Source: Saccoglossus kowalevskii (lineage: Eukaryota > Hemichordata > Enteropneusta > Harrimaniidae). From it: a stretch of DNA of 59,904 nt. Under the pieces are notes generated by a model, which had not been told where the DNA came from, did no database searches, and saw only the letters and a program-made list of their open reading frames with translations. The stretch is from positions 324,183 to 384,086 of the forward strand of contig NW_003157229.1 of the NCBI RefSeq assembly GCF_000003605.2, in the 5' to 3' direction. Position 1 is the first letter of the stretch, and each line of letters starts with the position of its first letter. Both the position numbers and the translations under genes were made by a program. This document shows, piece after piece, positions 1-9,005 of this stretch.

Positions 1-2435
1 TTTATGCGATATGAACATACCTGTATACGATATGAACATACATTTATACGATATGAACATACCTTTATACGATATGAACATACCTTTATACGATATGAAC
101 ATACCTTTATACGATATGAACATACTTTTATACGATATGAACATACCTGTATACGATATGAACATACCTGAATACGATATGAACATACCTGTATACGATA
201 TGAATGTACCTTTATGCGATATGAACATACCTTTATACGATATGAACATAGCTGTATACGATATGAACATACCTGAATACGATATGAACATACCTGTATA
301 CGATATGAATGTACCTTTATGCGATATGAACATACCTTTATACGATATGAACATACCTTTATACGATATGAACATACCTTTATACGATATGAACATACCT
401 TTATACGATATGAACATACCTGTATACGATATGAATGTACCTTTATGCGATATGAACATACCTTTATACGATATGAACATACCTGTATACGATATGAACA
501 TACCTGAATACGATATGAACATACCTGAATACGATATGAACATACCTGAATACGATATGAACGTACCTGTATACAATATGAACATAATTTTATGCAATAT
601 GAACATACCTTTATACGATATGAACACACCTGTATACGATATGAACATACCTGAATACGATATGAACATACCTGAATACGATATGAACATACCTGTATAC
701 GATATGAGCATACCTTTATGCGATATGAACATACCTGTATACGATATGAACATACCTGTATACGATATGAACATACCGTTATACGATATGAACATACCTG
801 ATTACGATATGAACGTACCTGTATACGGTATTAACATACCTGTACACGATATGAACATACCTGAATACGATATGAACGTACCTGTATACGATATGAACAT
901 ACTTGTATACGATATGAACATACCTTTATGCGATATGAACATACCTTTATACGATATGAACATACCTGTATACGATATGAACATACCTGAATACGATATG
1001 AACATACCTGTATACGATATGAATGTACCTTTATGCGATATGAACATACCTTTATACGATATGAACATACCTGTATACGATATGAACATACCTGAATACG
1101 ATATGAACATACCTGAATACGATATGAACATACCTGAATACGATATGAACGTACCTGTATACGATATGAACATAATTTTATGCAATATGAACATACCTTT
1201 ATACGATATGAACACACCTGTATACGATATGAACATACCTGAATACGATATGAACATACCTGAATACGATATGAACATACCTGTATACGATATGAGCATA
1301 CCTTTATGCGATATGAACATACCTGTATACGATATGAACATACCTGTATACGATATGAACATACCTGTATACGATATGAACATACCTGATTACGATATGA
1401 ACGTACCTGTATACGATATTAACATACCTGCACACGATATGAACATACCTGAATACGATATGAACATACCTGTATACGATATGAACATACTTGTATACGA
1501 TATGAACATACCTTTATGCGATATGAACATACCTGTATACGATATGAACATACCTGTATACGATATGAGCATACCTGAATACGATATAAACAAACCTGAA
1601 TACGATATGAACATGCCTGAATACGATATGAACATACCTGTATACGATATGAACATATCTGTTACGATATGAACATACCTGTATACGATATGAACATACA
1701 TGAATACGATATGAACATACCTGTATACGATATGAACATACTTGTATACGATATGAACATACCTGTATACGATATGAGCATACCTGAATACGATATGAAC
1801 AAACCTGAATACGATATGAACATACCTGAATACGATATGAACATACCTGTATACAATATGAACATACCTTTATGCGATATGAACATACCTGTATACGATA
1901 TGAACATACGTTTATACGATATGAACATACCTTTATACGATATGAACATACCTTTATACGATATGAACATACCTGTATGCGATATGAACACACCTGTATA
2001 CGATATGAACATACCTGTATACAATATGAACATACCTTTATACTATATGAACACACCTGTATACGATATGAACATACCTGTATACAATATGAACATACCT
2101 TTATACTATATGAACATACCTTTATACGATATTAACATACCTTTATGGGATATGAACATACCTTTATACGGTATGAACATACCGTATACGATATGAACAT
2201 ACCTGAATACGATATGAACGTACCTGTATACGATATGAACATACCTGTATACGATATAAACATACCTGTATACGATATGAACATACCTGTATACGATATT
2301 AACATACCTTTATGGGATATGGACATACCTGTATACGATATGAACATACCTTTATATGATATGAGCATAAATGTATACGATATGAACATACCTGTATATG
2401 ATATTAACATACCTGATTACGATATGAACATATGA
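1..2435. repeat. 21-bp minisatellite with higher-order structure
   Basis: Tandem copies of a 21-bp unit whose invariant part is CGATATGAACATACCT, followed by a variable block (GTATA, TTATA, GAATA, GATTA). The array enters at the left window edge, so its true start is not seen; it ends near 2435. Marker variants recur at exact multiples of 21: the ATTTTATGCAAT variant lies near 581 and again near 1169, and GAATGTACC is at 202, 307, 433 and 1021. Hence a 588-bp (28-unit) segment was duplicated. Near 1567 and 1776 a second, about 210-bp, duplication appears, offset by one because a unit near 1655 lost one base. Because 21 is a multiple of three and the unit lacks stops in several frames, long frames are open on both strands. 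The commonest unit variants change the encoded residue (GTA, TTA, GAA, GAT), so I see no sign of protein selection. Confidence 0.97.
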
Positions 2436-2504
2436 ATTATTATGCGTAAACGTCTTCATACGATGCGCACTTTTTACGACTACCAAGCATTATCAGGAAG
2501 TAAA

Positions 2505-2592
2505 AGCTGTTTATCTCAGTTGTTATAGCGTCAAGTCAGAAATAGAAAACATTTTGACTTGAAGGTCCCTGGTTCAAGTCCAGGTGAAGCTA
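2505..2592 (+). repeat. tRNA-like sequence (SINE head or tRNA pseudogene)
   Basis: The 3' half reads like a tRNA: T-stem CCTGG, loop TTCAAGT, stem CCAGG, so the internal promoter B box GGTTCAAGTCC is intact. The D-arm-like TATCTCAGTTGTTATAGCG approximates an A box. An 8-bp stem TCAAGTCA/TGACTTGA occupies the anticodon-arm position, but its loop is 16 bases, far longer than seven, so it is either an intron-bearing tRNA or, more likely, a diverged tRNA-derived retroposon. The acceptor strands AGCTGTT and TGAAGCT pair at only about five of seven positions, wobble included. Similar tRNA-like stretches occur near 29068 and 55283, which favours a SINE origin. Confidence 0.5.
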
Positions 2593-2856
2593 TGTGCTGC
2601 TTAGTTAAACATGGAAACTTGTATGTGGACTGCATCAATAGCTAATCAATAATATATGCTGTATCACTTCAAATTACTCATTCTTTATGGATGTAATTTC
2701 TCATTAGCTAATTATATATCATCATCACTTAATAATACTGGAACAGTCAAATCATCTCTCATTTCCTGATTCAATGTCATATGTGTGCCTAGTATTTAAC
2801 CTTAAAATTTATATAGTTTTAGTTAAAACCTTCTCTGTGAACATTCATCACTTCAG
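2593..2856. other. Intergenic, no feature seen
   Basis: AT-rich sequence with stops in all frames. It could be the body of a tRNA-derived SINE or flank of the decayed coding region to the right; nothing decides this. Confidence 0.4.
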
Positions 2857-3053
2857 CCTACAGTCCCAATAACCCCGGAATTATGTAATAATGATGCTGA
2901 ATCACTAATTAATATTATTGGATTTACAGACGAATCTGTTGGAAATCTATCAGTAGCAATAAATAATGGTTCATGTATATCAGATAATGAAAATCTGTTT
3001 AACTCAACACATACACAGTTAGTCACCTGTACGCCAATTAAACTCACATATAC
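2857..3053 (+). CDS. Possible orphan exon, function unknown
   Basis: A plus-strand frame is open from about 2824 to a stop at 3054. Read from CCTACAGTC it gives a protein-like segment beginning PTVPITPELCNNDAES and containing GFTDESVGNLSVAINNGS, with balanced composition, two NGS/NLS sequons and three cysteines. It is preceded by a pyrimidine-rich stretch ending in CTTCAG, an acceptor-like site, and followed by GTAATA, a weak donor-like site. No family is recognised. The segment may belong to the same broken gene as the coding remnants at 3729-4742, but the 650 bases between them contain no continuing frame. A chance open frame is also possible. Confidence 0.25.
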
Positions 3054-3728
3054 GTAATATAAAACATGACTTAACAATGTTGTAAACAAGAATATTCAAC
3101 CACAGAAAATAACAGCTGTGGGACGTTGTTTAGAAAATGATTTTAGCCTTGAAAAGGTAACCGGTACTACTCAATAGGTGATTTTCCGTACAACTGCGAG
3201 ATCTCGCGAGATGCATGAAACACGCGCGTCGAACGTCTGCCGCAAAAATCGAACGATTTGATTTTGAACTCGAATTTCTTTATTTCGTAGCGCACATCGA
3301 CCGGCCGATTCGAATATCCTCACTTAATCGAAATTGCCCATCATCAAATGTGTACAGCACATTATTGACATCGAAATGTTCCCCAAAATATTTTCGCGTT
3401 TGTCGAATCCCACGCGATGTTTGACGCGACTACGACGCTATGACCTTTGTTTGTCCTGTTTTTACGTTCGATTTCACGCATAACGCGTGATTCTCGCAGT
3501 AAACGGAAAATGGTCTATTCGACGTTTCAGACATTGATTAGATATGATACATCAACATGTAACGCTTATGTCATCATCTGAGCTAAAATCAACAAATGGT
3601 TATTGATCATTAATGGGGCATATGGTGGTATAGCAAATTCTTGTCACCATGGTGCCTTCCTTGAAGGAATATATGAGACGAAGTCACGCACAGCTCTTTA
3701 GTAAGTCAAAGGGTGATGCCACCAAAAT
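3054..3728. other. Non-coding gap with a CpG-rich patch
   Basis: The part at about 3190-3500 has more CpG than its surroundings and contains the palindromic GAGATCTCGCGAGATG near 3199. A short plus-strand frame near 3215-3424 begins MKHARRTSAAKIERF but resembles no family I know. The rest is plain AT-rich sequence. Confidence 0.4.
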
Positions 3729-4742
3729 GCTATAAAAGACATTAACATCAAGAGAAGAGAGCTAACTATCAGAAAGTATTTTAATGGTTTGGAAATGGCT
3801 TCAATTAAAAATTCACAGGTATCAATTTGGTGAGGTTGCTGCAATTTCTGAAATAATTGATCTTTTATTTGTAAATGCTGATGAAGCCAAATCTGATTTA
3901 TTGCGAGCAGCAACGTACACAACCTCTGATAAGCAACGAAGATTTCACAATAATTCTGTATTAATTTCACGTAATAGCCAATTGATAGTTGGAAGCAATG
4001 GTTTTGTGGATTTGGGTCGTGTTGTAACCAACAACCTATTAACATCACAGTGTGATCAAGTCGTACCACATTTTACAGAAGGCAATATCGATGATGATTG
4101 TGTTGAGGTTGCTGCTATCCCGTGCCCTGGTCAAATGACTGAACCCCATACAATAAATAATATTCCTCAGTTGTCTATAGTTAAGGTTGAAAATCAATTA
4201 CATTTTTGGTGTGATGTTCTAGTTACTGACAAGAATGTTATTACTGGATGGTACACCCATGATGGTATGCAAAGGAATGGTCATGCCAAATTTATCGGGA
4301 ACAAACAAAGCATGGTATATGTAGGGTGGTATATGAGCATGTAAGACAACATTACTGGAACATGTAGCCGATGGTGATACATTTAGTCTAACCAAGACAC
4401 GACAATCTTTTCATTCTATTGATGTAAATTTCAACCCTTGCCATACTGAATCAAATAGAAAACAGACCATTGCATCTGGCACTTCAAATGGTGATATTAA
4501 TTACAAAGGTCTACAAAAAGAGAAGATACTAGTGCAAGAACCTAAATTTATATGCAGCAAAACTGGATAAACTGGATGACTTAATATCAATGTGTCTATG
4601 TACTGAATGCAAACAACTATTATCAGCAATGAATATTGTTCCTGTAGGGGGATGTTGGAAGTTAATACGACACTTCATCATCTTGTATTCCCCAGAAACG
4701 CATGCAGGAACACTTGCAACAAACACTGCTATATGCGTGTAA
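3729..4742 (+). pseudogene. Decayed coding region with several frameshifts, family unknown
   Basis: Four protein-like segments follow one another in different frames of the same strand. Segment one (3729-3833) contains INIKRRELTIRKYFNGLEMA. Segment two runs from about 3815 to a stop at 4342 and contains FGEVAAISEIIDLLFVNADE, later VTDKNVITGWYTHDGMQ. Segment three (4337-4570) contains TTLLEHVADGDTFSLTK. Segment four (4554-4742) contains DDLISMCLCTECKQLLSAM and ends NTAICV. Each frame ends within a few bases of where the next takes over, which is what single-base indels in a once continuous gene of roughly 330 residues would give; introns cannot explain such near-zero gaps. I do not recognise the family. 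The cysteines and the setting suggest, but do not prove, a protein from a mobile element. No terminal repeats were found around it. Confidence 0.55.
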
Positions 4743-4746
4743 CACA

Positions 4747-4796
4747 CTTGTTTCGTTGATTACAGATTTCCGATTATCTGTAATTAGCGAAACGAG
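4747..4796. repeat. Near-perfect inverted repeat (21-bp arms)
   Basis: Arms CTTGTTTCGTTGATTACAGAT-like (4747-4767) and the matching ATCTGTAATTAGCGAAAC with GAG beyond it (4776-4796) pair at about 18 of 21 positions around an 8-base spacer. It begins five bases after the last stop of the decayed coding region, so it could be a terminal structure of that element, a small foldback repeat or an RNA hairpin. Confidence 0.75.
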
Positions 4797-5479
4797 CCAT
4801 TTACTAATTAAAATATTGTTATTTTGGCAAATATTTTGTAAATATTGTGCGTATAAAACCCATTTTCTCTGTTTACAGTTTATTTTTTTTATTATGTTTG
4901 TCATCCCGTTTCGTTTCTTCGATTACAATAAGCCGGCCACAACTCGCTCAGACAACACGTTTGATATTGGTGACATGTGGGTTGAAGGCTCTATGGTATC
5001 GATTGAAAAGCGATTTCCTATGTATTTATCGTGATTATCTGGATCGTCATTAACTACATTACAAACGGAACCATGTAACGTAAATGTTTTACGTGCAATG
5101 CGGTCACCAAATGGCGCTTATTCACGAGAAGTTCCCAACGTTCGCTAAACCTCCCTGAGTGTCTTGAGTGTCGGAACACTGAATCCCGGCACTGAATACA
5201 GGAACCATTTACATTGAATTGCGGAACATAGGGATTTTAACCATAATTTATAAAATAATGAGTTAATACAGTTATAATTGATTCTGTATCTATTACTGTA
5301 TTTGGATTGAATCTAGTGAATTCACTAGAAAAACACCAAAATTAGAACATCCAAATACACACAGAACAAACCCACAGGTACACAGCCGCTAAGTAGTTTA
5401 CAAAATCATAGTCTCACCTTTGACCCAGGTGATGCGCGCCCTGAAACAAGCCACACATTTGTTTTTGCAGAGCATTTAA
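4797..5479. other. Intergenic, degenerate short repeats
   Basis: No gene is supported. Around 5155-5235 the motif CGGAACA/CACTGAAT recurs three or four times in diverged form, suggesting an old minisatellite. The open frames near 4702-5034 carry no recognisable protein features. Confidence 0.4.
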
Positions 5480-5997
5480 AGAGGGGGGGCAAGGGTTATT
5501 TTCGTTCAACGTAATTGCAATATTTTTTTGTTCGTACAACGTAAATAGAAAAAATAAATTCCGTAATTCTGTAATCACAGGCTGGACGTACAACGTAATC
5601 AATCAAATATTTTTTTCGTACACTGTAAAAATGTGTCATTTTTCTCGTACGTACAAAAATTCACATCCAAATAAAAAAATCGTAAAGAATAATCCAGGGA
5701 AATTACATTTTAGAAACTGTAAAACGACTAGATGACACAATTCACTACAAAATTGAATGTCAAGAAATAAAAGGCCCTCTAACCGAATGAGGAGCATTAC
5801 GAGGGTAATATGCGCATGCGTCTCTTCACACGGCGCAGCAATGGCGGAGAATTTGAGTCGGAGAGCTCTTCGGACCATTCAATGTTCCATTTGTTAACAC
5901 TGTAAACTGTAAAAACGTCTTTTTTTCTTCGTAAATTGTGAAAAGCCCTTTTTATTTCCCGTAAAACTGTACCAGCTACCCCCCTTGCCTCCCCTCT
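5480..5997. mobile_element. Non-autonomous TTAA DNA transposon (518 bp)
   Basis: The ends are inverted repeats: AGAGGGGGGGCAAGGG at 5480-5495 and CCCTTGCCTCCCCTCT at 5982-5997, 15 of 16 positions matching. TTAA stands directly outside each end (5476-5479 and 5998-6001), as in target duplications of piggyBac-type or Kolobok-type elements. No transposase is encoded, so it would depend on a partner in trans. The interior repeats CGTACAACGTAA and relatives (about 5532, 5588, 5617, 5900, 5930, 5960), which may be subterminal transposase sites. Its centre carries TGCGCATGCG (5811-5820), an NRF-1-like palindrome, and CAATGGCGGAG (about 5839-5849), a YY1-like motif that opens a 18-codon frame (5841-5897) beginning MAENLSRRALR. 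Superfamily assignment is inferred from the target site alone. Confidence 0.8.
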
Positions 5998-6179
5998 TTA
6001 AATTAACACGGGCTATGAGTGACATAAGACCTTTAACACTTTTCTGACCAATGAGTAACTTCCACACCCATACAGACTTTGTACTCGATTTTGTAATTTG
6101 TGCTACTAGATTTGTTCCTACATAACCTCCATTGTGTCAGAGCACGTTGTGCAGTACAGTGCTGAATTACCAAGCAAAA

Positions 6180-7753
6180 ATGTCGTGGTAAGTTTAAAAA
6201 GTTAAGTCTGTCGATCACTATAATCTGTAATATACAGTACCCAGTGTGCAAAAATATCTCTTATAACAAATCACGGTGGTTAAAGTCGATTATATAGCCC
6301 ATGAGTACGTGGCATGTATATGGTATATAACTAGGTCAGGAATGTGATGCAATTAGGTCAAACACAGATCTATAACATCAAATGTCGTTTATGTAATCGT
6401 TATCGTTTATAAGCTCATTCAAAGCATGGTTAAACGGGTGTAGCCAATCTTTAAAATATTGAATATTAGTTTCTTAACAGTGTATGCAATTCCTGTTTTT
6501 TTTTCAGTTCTGATATTAGTATCCGTCTAGCCACGCGTTCCGATATGACGCACATTAGTGACATGAGTGCTGCTCCAAATTGGAATTATTCAACAGACTA
6601 CTTAAAAACTTTACATCGACTCAATCCTACAGGGTTTTTTGTTGCTGAAAAAACAAATGGGGAAATAGTGGGTAAGTATATTACACATTGCGTCATTTGA
6701 ATAATTCAGTACATACATCCAACTACTCATAATATTCTATTTACAGTTAAGATAACATGCATTCAAGTTCTATGGGTGGACTAGTTGAAGAATCTCATAG
6801 TGTAATGTTCCAACACTTTTTTCACACCACATGTTTTGCGAATAACAAAAACAGTAATACAATTTTATAAAGTATTTCAATGTAGCACAACACGAAATTT
6901 TACTGTAGAAATACGTAGTTGTCATATTTATATTAACTTGCCAAACCAATATTGATAATTCCAATTTTGTTCAAACTTAGAATTAGGAAAATGTTTGTGT
7001 GTACGTGAGATGTCATGTCTTCTATTCACAGGTTCAGGGTATGCACTCAATCACAATGACGAGATGGCGTTTATGGGTATTTTTCTAACAAAGGAAGGAC
7101 ACAGGAAGCAAGGAATTAACAGAGCCGTCATCACAAAATTATTCAAACATGTTAAAGATCGTAATGTTGGCGTGAATTCGGGAGGAATATACCGAAGTGA
7201 AGTTCACACTAAAATTGGATTCACTCACATCGATATGGATCTAGAGATGAGATGGTTGTATGGAAAAGTCGACCATTCTCGTTTTAGCAGGGAAACTTTA
7301 CCTAATATTAATATTGTTCCACTTCATGACGCTTCCTTTGGCGATTTATTACGCTATGATCTTGGCATAAATCAGTTTCCAAGACCTGACTTTTTAAAGG
7401 TTTGGTGCGAGGAAGCATTTAGTGTATTAATCGCACTCGAGAATAAATCTGATAAAATTGTCGGTTATGGCGTTCTTTATGAGTTGAATCAGGAGTTTAG
7501 TATTGCTCCTCTGTATGCCGAAAATGGTGACATTGCATCTGTTTTGTTCAATGCATTGTATTTTAAAACGCCTAATAATTCCAACATTAGATGCCTACTT
7601 CCACAAACCAACGCCAAAGCCGTAGACTTAGCGGTGAAGTATGATATCCGTCAGGAAATTGTCACTGTCATACGACAATATACGAAAAGATCCATCCATT
7701 TCCCTATAAGTAAAATATTCGCACTCGGTTGCCCGGAAGGATCATTCATATAG
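6180..7753 (+). CDS. GNAT-family N-acetyltransferase, three coding exons
   Basis: Coding exons are 6180-6187, 6508-6671 and 7032-7753 (894 nt, 297 residues plus stop). Exon 1 is ATGTCGTG then GTAAGT; exon 2 follows a strong polypyrimidine tract and TTTTCAG and ends at GTAAGT; exon 3 follows ATTCACAG. Phases fit exactly. The protein opens with the GNAT strand ISIRLATRSDM (residues 6-16), then GFFVAEKTNGEIVGSGYAL (45-63) and AFMGIFLTKEGHRKQGIN (70-87). That last stretch holds the acetyl-CoA pyrophosphate-binding loop of the R/Q-x-x-G-x-G/A type (here RKQGIN, with Asn at the usual last Gly/Ala position). Residues about 125-297 look like the second domain found in YitH-type and nematode DUF1248 proteins, an assignment made by recall of family layout. 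Those proteins are presumed soluble acyl-CoA-dependent acyltransferases of unknown substrate. No signal peptide or membrane segment is visible. No AATAAA was seen in the first few hundred bases downstream. Confidence 0.85.
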
Positions 7754-7874
7754 TATCTCAAAGCGCGGTATACTAGTACTTGGTATAACTATAGTATATG
7801 ACATTTGCTTCTTTCTTGTTCTTTGTCAAAGTACTTGGCACTAATTATGTATTCATACCTCTGTACCCGCTTTA
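7754..7874. other. Probable 3' UTR or spacer
   Basis: Short AT-rich stretch between the acetyltransferase stop and the start of the T-poor satellite. No clear poly(A) signal. Confidence 0.3.
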
Positions 7875-9005
7875 TCACAATTGCTTCCTTACAACGTAAA
7901 GTAAAACGTGATACAACGAAACACATCATAACACAGCGTAACGCAACACGTAATAACACAACGCAACACGATACGCAATAACCAACGCAAGGTAACACGT
8001 TATAACACAATGTAATGCAATGCTTGATTTCACATAGCAATGTAACACAACACAGCATGTAACAACACTCTGCAACCTAAGGCGGCACAGCAAAACAAAA
8101 CACAGCACAACACAACACAATTCACATCATCAACACAATGAAAACTAATCGCAACGTAAAGTAAAACGCACCACAGCGCAGCACAACACGTAATAATACA
8201 ACGCAACGCAATACAACAAGTGACAACACAGCGCAACACGATACGTGATAATACACTGCAACGTAATACAAGTTAGGACTACACAACGCAATGCAACATG
8301 TGATACGATACTCAACACAACACGCGACAACATGGCGCAACGCAACATGTGATACGATACGCAACACGATACGTAACAAGACAACGCGAAGCAATACGTG
8401 ATAACACAATGTAACGAAATATTTTATTTCACAGCAACGCAACACAACACATTATGTAACAACACGCTGCAACATAAGGCAGCGCAACAAAATTCAGTAC
8501 AACACAACACATTATGTAACAACACGCTGCAACATAAGGCAGCGCAACAAAATTCAGTACAACACAACACAACACATTATGTAACAACACGCTGCAACAT
8601 AAGGCAGCGCAACAAAATTCAGTACAACACAACACATTATGTAACAACACGCTGCAACATAAGGCAGCGCAACAAAATTCAGTACAACACAACACAGCGC
8701 ATCGCAATTCACACCATTACCACAATGCACACAAATCACAACGAAAAGTAAAACGAGATTCAACGAAACGCAACATAACACAACGCAACACAACACGTAA
8801 TAACAGAACACAACACAATATGTGAAACAACGCAAGGCAGTGTAACGAAACAAAACACAACACAACACATCCCAAGGAATTATAATTCATATCAACACAA
8901 AGCAGAGCACAAAGCAACACGCGAATACAGCCCAATACAATACAATACAGTGCAATACACCACATCACAGTGTAGCACAAGACCCGACAAAGAAACACGA
9001 CACAA
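7875..9005. repeat. T-poor CAACA-rich complex satellite
   Basis: On the plus strand this 1.1-kb block is strongly poor in T and built of variants of CAACACAACAC, CGTAATAACACAACGCAA and GATACG. Longer modules recur: CGTAAAGTAAAACG at 7895 and 8155, with a near copy at 8742. The module containing TTTCACA, GTAACA and CTGCAAC at 8030-8090 recurs near 8425-8490. Thus it is a layered repeat of short units expanded into modules of some 260-590 bp. The minus strand consequently shows many open frames rich in Cys, Val and Leu; these are composition artefacts. It starts about 120 bp after the acetyltransferase stop and could be transcribed with that gene. Confidence 0.9.
8441..8696. repeat. Inner 60-bp tandem array, four copies
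   Basis: The marker ATTATGTAAC occurs at 8451, 8511, 8576 and 8636, giving spacings 60, 65 and 60; the longer spacing is one extra CAACA. The copies appear essentially identical, so the expansion is recent compared with the rest of the block. Each copy holds the small inverted repeat CGCTGC-AACATAAG-GCAGCG. Confidence 0.95.

Noticed and set aside
1..2435. CRISPR-like array of regular short repeats
   Set aside because: Units are contiguous 21-mers without unique spacers, and the setting is eukaryotic.
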